Assembly: GCA_003136075.1 (NCBI GenBank)
Contig: PNBP01000197.1
Location: forward strand, 7,798-28,586
Direction of reading: 5' to 3'
Source of the DNA: Methanoregula sp.
GTDB taxonomy: Archaea > Halobacteriota > Methanomicrobia > Methanomicrobiales > Methanospirillaceae
DNA length: 20,789 bases
The notes under the pieces were generated by a model. The model saw only the letters and a list, made by a program, of their open reading frames with translations, was not told the DNA's origin and searched no databases. Positions 1-6,535 of the stretch are shown here, one piece after another (the stretch's first letter is position 1; the number at the start of each line of letters is the position of its first letter). Made by a program: the position numbers and the translations under genes.

Positions 1-149
1 TCCATTCCCTTGGGGCCGAGTGTGGTCCTGACTGCAGCTGCGACTGCCATTGCAGCGGTTATGTTCATACCCTGGGCGTCACGGCCGCGAGTACGGGTGC
101 TGCCTTCTTTGAGAATAAGGATCTGTTGTCCTCCAAGTTGTTGTGACAT
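1..149 (-). CDS. thsA: Thermosome subunit (group II chaperonin), N-terminal fragment
   Basis: Reading leftwards from an ATG at 149, the minus strand encodes about 49 residues beginning [19 protein letters not shown] and continuing with [22 protein letters not shown]. This is the conserved start of archaeal thermosome subunits, including the [10 protein letters not shown] nucleotide-binding region. The rest of the gene lies beyond the window. The thermosome is the cytosolic ATP-driven double-ring folding chaperonin, commonly heat-inducible. A Shine-Dalgarno GGTGA (complement of 155-159) sits 5 nt before the ATG, which supports this start. A strong TATA box lies at 189-198. The subunit letter is a guess because genomes carry several paralogues; the family is near certain. 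Confidence 0.93.
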   Translation of the reverse strand, partial: MSQQLGGQQILILKEGSTRTRGRDAQGMNITAAMAVAAAVRTTLGPKGM

Positions 150-188
150 AAATTTCACCACTTTTAGCACTAAAATTGGTTTGTGGTT

Positions 189-198
189 CTATATATAG
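189..198 (-). promoter_or_regulatory. TATA box of the thermosome gene
   Basis: CTATATATAG lies about 45 nt upstream of the thermosome ATG, which predicts a transcription start near 165-170 and a short leader holding the GGTGA ribosome site. The box is nearly symmetrical, so it could also fire rightwards into the mobile element that begins at 211; that is inference. The element inserted so close that only about a dozen original bases remain upstream of the box. Confidence 0.7.
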
Positions 199-202
199 GT
201 TA

Positions 203-210
203 TTGAAAAA
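203..210 (+). repeat. Left 8-bp target-site duplication
   Basis: TTGAAAAA lies directly outside the left terminal inverted repeat. The same 8 bases lie directly outside the right terminus at 8226-8233, in the same orientation. Eight bp is the duplication length known for the IS6 family. The match continues by chance or by target choice into GGTTC, because the right flank also reads GGTTC. Confidence 0.88.
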
Positions 211-227
211 GGTTCTGTTGCGTCTGC
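211..227 (+). repeat. Left terminal inverted repeat
   Basis: GGTTCTGTTGCGTCTGC is identical to the reverse complement of 8209-8225. After one mismatch the similarity continues for four more bases (GTTG), giving about 21 of 22 matching positions. Confidence 0.9.
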
Positions 228-260
228 AGTTGGGTGTTGCATTTGACTAGCCGCGTTGCA

Positions 261-271
261 TCGCGGTTGGT
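261..271 (+). repeat. Left subterminal repeat TCGCGGTTGGT
   Basis: TCGCGGTTGGT begins 51 nt inside the left end. The same 11 bases occur in inverted orientation at 8182-8192 near the right end, and the variant TCGCGGTTGAT occurs inverted at 8165-8175. Repeated motifs just inside the termini are typical of transposase binding sites; that role is inferred. Confidence 0.5.
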
Positions 272-296
272 CGCGCAAAATTCATTTTCACCACAC

Positions 297-1571
297 ATGG
301 TCATAGATATTAAAATCGCAAATAAATTATTGTCGAACAAGTACTGTGATTGTATGGTTCTAATTTCAAGAGTAAAGATTGATCCGAAAATTAAGAGTGA
401 TATTAAAAAAAGATTTCAAAAAGGATCTTTGCTTCTCTGTCCTAATGCAACAAGTGATAATTCCTTTCTAAGGAGGACAGAAAAAAAAGATAAAGATTTT
501 CTTCGTTTGCCTTATTCTAGAGATTCGGATAGGATACTCCATTCAAAAGCATATTCTAGGTATATAGATAAAACACAAGTTTTCTTTTTAGTTGATAATG
601 ATCATATAACTCATAGAGTCCTTCATGTTCAACTTGTCTCTAAAGTAGCACGGACTATCGGAAGAGCACTTGGATTAAATGAAGATCTAATTGAGGCAAT
701 ATCATTAGGTCACGATATTGGTCACGTTCCGTATGGGCATCTAGGGGAGAGAATATTATCCGATTTGTGCAAAGAATATAAAATTGGTGGATTTTTCCAC
801 AATGCTCAAGCAATCCAATTTCTAGATACAATTGAAAATTTGAATTTGACATTCCAAGTTTTAGATGGTATCCTATGTCATAACGGTGAAGTAAACGATT
901 GGACTGTTATTCCTGACAGAATTATTGACGCAGAATCGTTTGATTCAAAACTCAAAAAAATAAATGATGGTGAGAAGATTATTCCGAGCACATATGAAGG
1001 ATGTGTTGTGCGATTTGCAGACAACATAGCATATCTTGGTCGTGATTTGCAAGATGCGATTGAATTAAAATTGTTAACTCACGACAAAGAATTAAAAAAA
1101 TTCCCGAAATCATGCAAAAATCTATTCAAGTTGCACAATGAAAAGAATTTCAGTCACATTAATTGGTATATACTTGACACTCTGGTAAAAGATGTTATCA
1201 ATAGTAGTCATGGGACAGATAAAATCTGTTTTTCAAGATCTGTATCTGAAAGTGTCACCGAACTAAAAAAATTTAATACAGAAAATATCTACTATAATCC
1301 AAAATTAAAAGAAGAAAATTCTAAAATTGAGTTTATGTTTAAGACAATGTTTGAGACATTTTTAAAAGATTTTAAGGAGAATAAAACTACATCTCCGATC
1401 TTTACTGATATGTGTGATCTCAAATGGATCTCGCCTAATTATAAAAAAGAGGTTAAAAATAAACCGGAAATACTAGTTAGGGATTACATTGCTGGGATGA
1501 CTGATCGATATTTTGATAAAAAATTTTCAGACATTATGTCACTTTTACCAAAGAGGAGGGCGCATTTTTAA
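297..1571 (+). CDS. HD-domain deoxynucleoside triphosphate triphosphohydrolase (dGTPase-like)
   Basis: This 424-residue protein matches the dGTPase-type HD family, which hydrolyses dNTPs to deoxynucleoside and triphosphate. Visible hallmarks are the entry block LPYSRDSDRILHSKAYSR, the metal-binding HD set (THRVLH at about 105-110, GHDIGH at 138-143, ADNIAY with D242) and the following FFHNAQAIQFL, which corresponds to the family's GFEHNAQ. The frame is open back to a GTG at 234; I prefer the ATG at 297, and an ATG at 354 is also possible. No good ribosome site decides between them. The stop overlaps the next start by one base (TAATG), with a GAGGAGGG site at 1553-1560, so the two genes are translationally coupled. 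Family members act in dNTP homeostasis, and some bacterial ones in phage defence by dNTP depletion. Substrate specificity cannot be read from sequence. Confidence 0.88.
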   Translation: MVIDIKIANKLLSNKYCDCMVLISRVKIDPKIKSDIKKRFQKGSLLLCPNATSDNSFLRRTEKKDKDFLRLPYSRDSDRILHSKAYSRYIDKTQVFFLVDNDHITHRVLHVQLVSKVARTIGRALGLNEDLIEAISLGHDIGHVPYGHLGERILSDLCKEYKIGGFFHNAQAIQFLDTIENLNLTFQVLDGILCHNGEVNDWTVIPDRIIDAESFDSKLKKINDGEKIIPSTYEGCVVRFADNIAYLGRDLQDAIELKLLTHDKELKKFPKSCKNLFKLHNEKNFSHINWYILDTLVKDVINSSHGTDKICFSRSVSESVTELKKFNTENIYYNPKLKEENSKIEFMFKTMFETFLKDFKENKTTSPIFTDMCDLKWISPNYKKEVKNKPEILVRDYIAGMTDRYFDKKFSDIMSLLPKRRAHF

Positions 1572-1993
1572 TGAAAAAACGAGTTTATATTGCCGGACCA
1601 TTATTCTGCCAAGCAGAGTTAGATTTTAATCTGAAAGTAGATGCATTCCTGAACGAATTGGGATTTGAAACGTTTTTACCTCAAAGGGATGGGCATTTGC
1701 TGGCAAATTTGATTGTTGATAACGAACCTAAATACAATGCAATTAAAAAAATATTTGATCTTGATGTTGAAGAGATAAGAAAATCAGATATTCTTATTTT
1801 TATTATGGATGGCCGGGTTCCAGATGAGGGGGCATGTGTTGAACTCGGAATTGCTTTCTCTTTACACAAAGAGTGTATTGGTTTAAAAACGGATTCTCGA
1901 TATTTGATGGATAGTCTTGATAACCCACTTATCTTAGGGTGTATCAAAGGACAGGTCGCAAAATCAATTCCCGAACTAAAAAAATTTCTTTAA
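1571..1993 (+). CDS. Nucleoside 2-deoxyribosyltransferase family protein
   Basis: This 140-residue protein has the full layout of the family: the N-terminal KRVYIAGPLF, the central SDILIFIMDG and the active-site segment PDEGACVELGIAF, in which E91 corresponds to the nucleophilic glutamate, then KTDSR. Such enzymes break or swap the N-glycosidic bond of deoxynucleosides; relatives hydrolyse deoxynucleoside monophosphates. The ATG overlaps the stop of the upstream dNTPase, with a strong GGAGG ribosome site 10 nt before it, so the pair is one operon. Coupling suggests a pathway in which the first enzyme releases deoxynucleosides and this one acts on them. It ends 3 bp before the convergent transposase gene. 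Confidence 0.87.
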   Translation: MKKRVYIAGPLFCQAELDFNLKVDAFLNELGFETFLPQRDGHLLANLIVDNEPKYNAIKKIFDLDVEEIRKSDILIFIMDGRVPDEGACVELGIAFSLHKECIGLKTDSRYLMDSLDNPLILGCIKGQVAKSIPELKKFL

Positions 1994-1996
1994 AAA

Positions 1997-3184
1997 TTAT
2001 TTTACCGCCAACCCAATCATCGTTTCCCATCTGTTTCCTAGTAGGTTGATCGGGATATTTGCCATCTGTGCCGGGGTTAATCCCCCAATTCCCTGATGTG
2101 GTCGGATGTAGTTGTAATAGGTCTGCATCCCGATAGCGAACTCCTCCGCACCAATCGCGCTATCAAGGCTCCGCATTACCTTTGTCCTCTCCCTGAAAGT
2201 CCCGTTTAATCTTTCGAGGATGTTGTTGTTCGGCTTCGTCTCGAAATCCTTTAGTCGGATGTGGGGGTTCTGGATTCTTCCGAGTCCGTAGTATTCTGCC
2301 TTTATTGCCTCTTTGTATGCCTGTAAGCCATCGGTCACAATTGCGTCCGGTACGTTCATCGCGATCTCTTTTGCCTTGTGGAGTGGCTTTCGTGCATCCT
2401 TTACAAAGCGGGTTTCAGTAACTTGGCAGGCAAGGAGATATCGCGTCTTTGCATCCATGACGTTCCAGATCCACTGGTAATACTTTTTCTCACCCTCTTT
2501 CTTGATGAACACTGTCATTTCATCGGAGTGCCAGATGTTGCCGACATCGGCCTTGTATTTCTCGGAATACTTTGCGAGAAGTTTCAGGTACTTCTTAATC
2601 CAGCTCATGACGGTTGGCTGTGTGATTTCAACATTTTCAAACTGTTTCAAGTGATCAACAATCTTTCTCTGTGACACTCCTTTGAAGTAGAGGTCAAGGG
2701 TAAGGGTAATTGTTTTTGGGCTGTTCTTCATCTGACAGAATCCCTTATCGACAACAAATTTGTGATTGCAGTCGCGGCATGCAAACCTCTGAACAGTCCC
2801 AAAAGTGGTTTTACGAATGCCCCACTTTACAACTCTCTCGCTCTTGCAGGACGGGCAGGTAATCTTTGGTTCAGCCTCTTCAATTGCGGCAGGTGCGCTT
2901 TGTTCTTGAACATCACCTGCAATCTTTAACGAGAGTTGGACGGCATGAATATGTTTACAAGGCAGATTACGGGTCTGGTAATCCGGGCAGGAACACGTCC
3001 AGATTCCCGGTGATCTCATACGCTCTTCCCGGTTTTTCGGGAAGGTTCTAACGATGTGATAATACGCATCAATCGACTGTGATCGAACATCCCATTCATT
3101 CTCTCCGGTCTGAATGACCGTACCGGGCTGGCTGAGGATTGCCAGTCCTCTTAATTCTCTTGGATCGGTTAGTTGGCGGATCAT
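1997..3184 (-). CDS. IS6-like DDE transposase with N-terminal SWIM zinc finger
   Basis: This 395-residue transposase is taken from the ATG at 3184, which is preceded by GTGAG; a GTG at 3193 is the alternative. Order of parts: a SWIM zinc finger (CSC at 64-66, CKH at 76-78), a four-cysteine zinc ribbon (C110, C113, C136, C139), a helix-turn-helix region (about 165-200, GVSQRKIVDHL) and a DDE catalytic core (D221 in WHSDEMT, D285 in VTDGLQAY, E324 in NNILERLNGTFRER). The arginine 7 residues after the Glu and the IRPHQG segment fit the IS6 and related superfamily, as do the element's termini. The D-to-E spacing (38) is slightly longer than the 34 usual for IS6. Its base composition is more balanced than the AT-rich cargo around it. 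It is convergent with the deoxyribosyltransferase gene and divergent from the RHH gene. Confidence 0.88.
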   Translation of the reverse strand: MIRQLTDPRELRGLAILSQPGTVIQTGENEWDVRSQSIDAYYHIVRTFPKNREERMRSPGIWTCSCPDYQTRNLPCKHIHAVQLSLKIAGDVQEQSAPAAIEEAEPKITCPSCKSERVVKWGIRKTTFGTVQRFACRDCNHKFVVDKGFCQMKNSPKTITLTLDLYFKGVSQRKIVDHLKQFENVEITQPTVMSWIKKYLKLLAKYSEKYKADVGNIWHSDEMTVFIKKEGEKKYYQWIWNVMDAKTRYLLACQVTETRFVKDARKPLHKAKEIAMNVPDAIVTDGLQAYKEAIKAEYYGLGRIQNPHIRLKDFETKPNNNILERLNGTFRERTKVMRSLDSAIGAEEFAIGMQTYYNYIRPHQGIGGLTPAQMANIPINLLGNRWETMIGLAVK

Positions 3185-3206
3185 TTCTCTCACTTTATTA
3201 CAATCA

Positions 3207-3248
3207 TTACATTGGATGTATAACTATTTAATAGTTTACATTGGATGT
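3207..3248. promoter_or_regulatory. Candidate operator: 13-bp direct repeats flanking a palindrome at the transposase promoter
   Basis: TTACATTGGATGT occurs at 3207-3219 and again at 3236-3248. Between them is the inverted repeat AACTATT-T-AATAGTT (3222-3236). The minus-strand TATA-like sequence of the transposase gene falls inside this structure, 25 to 45 nt from its start. The divergent gene encodes an RHH-type DNA-binding protein, a class that binds short repeated operators. Binding by that protein is inferred. Confidence 0.45.
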
Positions 3249-3269
3249 TATTACAACATTCATTACAAT

Positions 3270-3280
3270 AACTATATTAG
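3270..3280 (+). promoter_or_regulatory. TATA box of the RHH gene
   Basis: AACTATATTAG is centred about 26 nt before the ATG at 3301. That is the spacing expected when transcription starts at the start codon, so it supports a leaderless transcript and the choice of 3301 over the ATG at 3310. Confidence 0.5.
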
Positions 3281-3300
3281 ATACCTGAAACATAATCAAT

Positions 3301-3483
3301 ATGATAAATATGGCAAGAGCAAGGGACGAAAATAAAACCTCGCGTAATATCGCATTGAAGCTGGAAACCTATGAGCGACTGGACAAATACAAAGCAAAAC
3401 TTATGGGAGAAAAAGGGACGACAAATGTTTCATTCGATGATGTAATCATTTCTTTGTTAGATTCTAAAAAAGGAATTACGTGA
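3301..3483 (+). CDS. Small RHH/VapB-type antitoxin-like DNA-binding protein
   Basis: This 60-residue protein has the pattern [32 protein letters not shown], which resembles archaeal VapB-like antitoxins: a short beta strand (residues 15-20) followed by two helices, as in ribbon-helix-helix regulators. No PIN-domain or other toxin gene follows it. The next gene is a DNA methyltransferase 55 bp downstream, and the divergent neighbour is the transposase. It may have been co-opted as a regulator of the transposase or of the cargo. The RHH fold is inferred from the residue pattern; function is unproven. Confidence 0.6.
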   Translation: MINMARARDENKTSRNIALKLETYERLDKYKAKLMGEKGTTNVSFDDVIISLLDSKKGIT

Positions 3484-3504
3484 AAATAACGTCGTAAAAC
3501 CGGA

Positions 3505-3530
3505 AGTACTATATATAAGTACGTACTATA
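3505..3530 (+). promoter_or_regulatory. TATA box and overlapping palindromes before the first methyltransferase
   Basis: A TATATATAA box (3510-3518) is centred 25 nt before the ATG at 3539, which predicts a leaderless mRNA. It is bracketed by AGTACT (3505-3510) and the perfect 10-bp palindrome AGTACGTACT (3518-3527), and TACTATA occurs twice. The symmetry over the promoter suggests an operator; no binder is identified. Confidence 0.5.
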
Positions 3531-3538
3531 AATCTCCA

Positions 3539-4405
3539 ATGAAGAGGGGTTTAGAGAGAAACCAAATTTATTCAATAGATTGTCTAGATGGGCTGGACTT
3601 ACTAGACTCCAACTCTGTAGATGTGATTGTAACTTCGCCGCCGTACAACATCGGGATTCAATACAACATTTACGATGATAAAAAAACAAGACAAGAATAT
3701 CTAGATTGGTTAGAGAAAATTGCAATTTCGTGCAAGCGAGTGATGAAAAACGATGCATCGTTTTTCTTAAATATTGGAGGAACGCTTGCAGATCCTTGGA
3801 CACCATTTGACGTGGCACAAAGATTTAGGAGTCACTTTGTTTTACAGAACACGATTCACTGGATCAATTCAATTGCTATCTCAAAAGAGGATTTGGGCAT
3901 ATCTAACAAAATTAACAGGAATATTGCAGTTGGTCACTATAAACCAATTAACAGTAAGCGATTCCATCATGATTGTCATGAATTTATTTTTCACTTCACT
4001 AAAGGGGGCAATGTAGCGCTCGACAAATTATCGATAGGAGTTGAATATCAGGACAAAACCAATATCAATAGATGGAAAATTGCAACATCTGACAAGAGAG
4101 ATAGGGGAAATGTTTGGTTTATCCCTTATCCAACAATCAGGGAATCCAGAGAGCATCCGGCATCATTCCCTATAAAGTTGCCAGAGATGTGCATAAAGGA
4201 TCATGGCATTTCAAGAATAGAATTGGTTTTAGATCCTTTCATGGGATCGGGAAGTACGGCAATTGCATGTACTCGGTTAGGTGTAAATTTCATCGGGTTT
4301 GAAATTGATCCTTATTATTCAGATATTGCAAACAACTCAGTAAACCGGGAAATTGAAGCAATAAAATCAGATATTACAAAAATTTCAATCTCATCATATC
4401 TGTGA
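3539..4405 (+). CDS. Site-specific DNA methyltransferase (beta-class, N4-cytosine or N6-adenine), copy 1
   Basis: This 288-residue enzyme transfers a methyl group from S-adenosylmethionine to an exocyclic amino group in DNA. Catalytic motif IV (TSPPYN, residues 32-37) precedes the SAM-binding motif I (DPFMGSGST, 232-240), the permuted beta-class order. The region between them (about 80-200) should hold the target-recognition part. The [10 protein letters not shown] block after motif I is normal for the class. SPPY is often seen in N4-cytosine enzymes but does not settle the base modified. It starts the element's restriction-modification cluster. The gene appears leaderless. Confidence 0.87.
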   Translation: MKRGLERNQIYSIDCLDGLDLLDSNSVDVIVTSPPYNIGIQYNIYDDKKTRQEYLDWLEKIAISCKRVMKNDASFFLNIGGTLADPWTPFDVAQRFRSHFVLQNTIHWINSIAISKEDLGISNKINRNIAVGHYKPINSKRFHHDCHEFIFHFTKGGNVALDKLSIGVEYQDKTNINRWKIATSDKRDRGNVWFIPYPTIRESREHPASFPIKLPEMCIKDHGISRIELVLDPFMGSGSTAIACTRLGVNFIGFEIDPYYSDIANNSVNREIEAIKSDITKISISSYL

Positions 4406-4452
4406 TTTTAATATACAATAAATTTATTTTAATATCCATCAATAAGGCACAT

Positions 4453-4953
4453 ATGCCATTTGTCACTACTGCAAAACAGTTTCTCGAAGACCCTGGAGAA
4501 TTAGCCGAAGATAAAAAACTCGATGTAATGTATGATACTGTCGGATATCTGTTAGAGAATGCCATCGGGCTTAAAAATGCCAAATCTACAGACAAAATTA
4601 TCAAATTTTTAAATAAACGAGGCTATGCTATCAATCGCCATCAGTGGGAAATTGAAGTTTTGGGAAAGTTAAGGGATGAAGGAATATTTATTGCATCTCA
4701 TAAAAGTAAAGGAATGTACATTATTGACACAAGGGAAGAGGCCGAAAACTTTTATCTCCAATACCTCAAGAGAGTTGCCAAACAAAAATACCGGCTTGAA
4801 TTTTTAAAAGATTTAATTGATAACGGTCATTGGGAGTCAACGCCAATAACAAAAGGTAATTTTGATGTGGGTGTATCCGATGATACGATTCATGTCCCAC
4901 CCTCCCCTCCGCCACCACCTCCGCCTTCACCCAAAAAATCAAAGAGAAAATAA
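4453..4953 (+). CDS. Uncharacterised protein, possible winged helix, with proline/lysine tail
   Basis: This 166-residue protein of unknown function is taken from the ATG at 4453. A GTG at 4402, overlapping the methyltransferase stop as GTGA, would add 17 residues. A TATA-like TTTAATAT (4428-4435) about 22 nt upstream supports the ATG. The middle (KIIKFLNKRGYAINRHQW, LGKLRDEGIFIASHKSKGMYIID) reads like a winged helix-turn-helix with a beta wing. It is followed by a helical stretch and then an odd tail, PPSPPPPPPPSPKKSKRK: a short polyproline run followed by six basic residues among eight. It lies between the two methyltransferase genes, so a role in controlling or assisting the restriction-modification system is likely but inferred. 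Confidence 0.6.
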   Translation: MPFVTTAKQFLEDPGELAEDKKLDVMYDTVGYLLENAIGLKNAKSTDKIIKFLNKRGYAINRHQWEIEVLGKLRDEGIFIASHKSKGMYIIDTREEAENFYLQYLKRVAKQKYRLEFLKDLIDNGHWESTPITKGNFDVGVSDDTIHVPPSPPPPPPPSPKKSKRK

Positions 4954-4967
4954 ACAATAATAAAGAT

Positions 4968-4986
4968 TCTCTATTTTTTATTTTGT
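4968..4986 (+). terminator. Probable oligo-T terminator
   Basis: Just after the winged-helix-like gene the plus strand runs into T-rich sequence (TCTCTATTTTTTATTTTGTG), the form taken by intrinsic terminators in archaea. A second T-run (TTCTTTTTTG) lies near 5014-5023. Confidence 0.4.
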
Positions 4987-5038
4987 GTTTCCATTCGAAG
5001 TCTAACTATTGACTTCTTTTTTGCCAAAATTATAGACC

Positions 5039-5049
5039 TATAATTATAT
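5039..5049 (+). promoter_or_regulatory. TATA box of the AbrB-like gene
   Basis: TATAATTATAT lies about 30 nt before the ATG at 5075 with no clear ribosome site between them, so the AbrB/methyltransferase operon mRNA is probably leaderless or nearly so. Confidence 0.45.
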
Positions 5050-5074
5050 CTATTAATAGGACTAATATTCAACC

Positions 5075-5272
5075 ATGACGCTTAAACGAGATACAACATT
5101 AATTCGAGTAAACAAAAATTGTGATTCGTTAAGAACCACAATACCAAAACCAATAATGGATTTATTTGATTTAAAAGAAGGTAATAAAATCACATGGGTT
5201 TATGACCCAAAACATAAGTCAAGTATCAAAATTTCCTGTTCCAATGGAAATGGTAGGGGCGGGGGTGAATAA
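5075..5272 (+). CDS. AbrB/SpoVT-type (MazE-like) DNA-binding protein
   Basis: This 65-residue protein contains RVNKNCDSLRTTIPKPIMDLFDLKEGNKITWVYD, the swapped-hairpin AbrB pattern (LRTTIPK, LKEGNKI). The fold forms dimers that bind DNA, as in AbrB and the MazE antitoxin. The C-terminus is a short glycine-rich tail. It is followed after 3 bp by the second methyltransferase, whose ribosome site (GGGGGTGA) is inside this gene, so the two are co-translated. No toxin gene accompanies it. By position it may act as a control protein for the restriction-modification genes, which is inferred. Confidence 0.72.
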   Translation: MTLKRDTTLIRVNKNCDSLRTTIPKPIMDLFDLKEGNKITWVYDPKHKSSIKISCSNGNGRGGGE

Positions 5273-5275
5273 AAG

Positions 5276-6535
5276 ATGATATCAGAAGTGATACTCCCTC
5301 ATAACCAATATATCTCCGAATCAGATGTTCCAACAGTAGAGAGTTCTGACGATAATAAAAAATTTCCAAAATCTGAATATAAAAAATTGATAGTTAAAAT
5401 TGACAGTCCCTTAAATCTGGCAGAAAGCGTACTACTAACCAAAATACACAAGAAATTTTCAAAAAACGGCTTCCAGATGGATATACAGGAATTTGAGATT
5501 GTTTTGTATCTTCATTCGATTGATCTCGAAGCTTTCAAAACATATATCCACGGTCTGCTAAGTACTACCAGCCCCGAATTAGTCGATAAAACGGTTTTTC
5601 TAAATATTATTGAAAAAATTTCGAGGATTAAAAGTTACGGTATCAAAGGCGGAAAAAGATTTTATGTAACGTATAACGATGAACGAAAAGTTGAAAATCG
5701 ACAATCCAAAGTCACTAAAAGAGGTCTGTACTATTACGCTCAAAAAAATAATTTCTCAAAAGTAAATACCCCCCTTCCAGAAAAATATGAAAATCTTGTA
5801 ATTTGTAGAGATAGCGAAGAGGTCTTAAGACAATTACCAGACAACTGCATCGATCTGATTATTACGTCTCCACCTTACAATTTTGGATTGGGATATGATA
5901 CATCAAAAGACGGAGTAAATTGGGAGAGGTATTTTCAGAAATTATTTGAAATCTTCGACGAGTGCATCCGCGTTCTGAAATATGGGGGCAGGATAATTGT
6001 TAATATCCAGCCATTATTTTCAGATTACATCCCTAGTCACCACATTATTTCAAATCATTTCATGGAGAAAAAAATGATCTGGAAGGGTGAGATCCTCTGG
6101 GAGAAAAATAATTATAACTGTAAATATTGTGCATGGGGGAGCTGGAAAAGTCCGAGTTCCCCCTACCTAAAATATACGTGGGAATTTTTGGAGATATTTT
6201 CAAAGGGAGATTTGAAAAAGGAGGGGCTTCCTGAAAATATCGACATCAACGAAGACGAATTTAAAAAATGGGTTGTTGCAAAGTGGTCGATTGCACCAGA
6301 AAGAAAAATGGTTCAGTATGATCACCCCGCGATGTTCCCAGAAGTTTTGGTAGAAAGAGCCTTGAAACTTTTTAGTTTTCAAGGAGATATAATACTAGAT
6401 CCATTTAACGGAGTGGGGACAACATGTGCAGTAGCAAAACGATTGGGTCGAAAATATATTGGAATTGATAAGTCTCAAAAATATTGTAGCATCGCCAAAA
6501 GAAGGGTTAAGGAAATTTTACCCGGAACAAATTAA
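5276..6535 (+). CDS. Site-specific DNA methyltransferase (beta-class), copy 2, with N-terminal extension
   Basis: This 419-residue enzyme has catalytic motif IV TSPPYN at 197-202 and SAM-binding motif I DPFNGVGTT at 375-383, followed by KYIGIDKSQKYCSIA. The motif order is the same as in the other methyltransferase of this cluster. The first 170 residues precede the catalytic domain, are lysine-rich and are not part of a standard methyltransferase; I do not recognise them. Two different methyltransferases serving one nuclease are known where the recognition site is asymmetric and each strand needs its own enzyme. The gene is convergent with the nuclease gene, the stop codons overlapping by about 4 bp (6532-6535). 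Confidence 0.87.
   Translation: MISEVILPHNQYISESDVPTVESSDDNKKFPKSEYKKLIVKIDSPLNLAESVLLTKIHKKFSKNGFQMDIQEFEIVLYLHSIDLEAFKTYIHGLLSTTSPELVDKTVFLNIIEKISRIKSYGIKGGKRFYVTYNDERKVENRQSKVTKRGLYYYAQKNNFSKVNTPLPEKYENLVICRDSEEVLRQLPDNCIDLIITSPPYNFGLGYDTSKDGVNWERYFQKLFEIFDECIRVLKYGGRIIVNIQPLFSDYIPSHHIISNHFMEKKMIWKGEILWEKNNYNCKYCAWGSWKSPSSPYLKYTWEFLEIFSKGDLKKEGLPENIDINEDEFKKWVVAKWSIAPERKMVQYDHPAMFPEVLVERALKLFSFQGDIILDPFNGVGTTCAVAKRLGRKYIGIDKSQKYCSIAKRRVKEILPGTN

Noticed and set aside
203..215. 13-bp direct repeat TTGAAAAAGGTTC at 203-215 and 8226-8238 as integrase attachment sites
   Set aside because: No integrase or recombinase gene is present, and the perfect inverted termini next to an 8-bp duplication explain the repeat. 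The last five bases coincide with the transposon end on the left only.
234..296. GTG at 234 as start of the dNTPase gene
   Set aside because: It would place the start almost inside the terminal repeat, adds an unconserved leader and has no ribosome site; the ATG at 297 is more plausible, though not proven.
3207..3248. Two 13-bp repeats as a CRISPR remnant
   Set aside because: Only two short units 16 bp apart, overlapping a promoter, with no cas genes.
3301..5272. RHH and AbrB genes as toxin-antitoxin systems
   Set aside because: Neither is followed by a PIN, MazF or other toxin-like gene; both neighbours are methyltransferases or the transposase.
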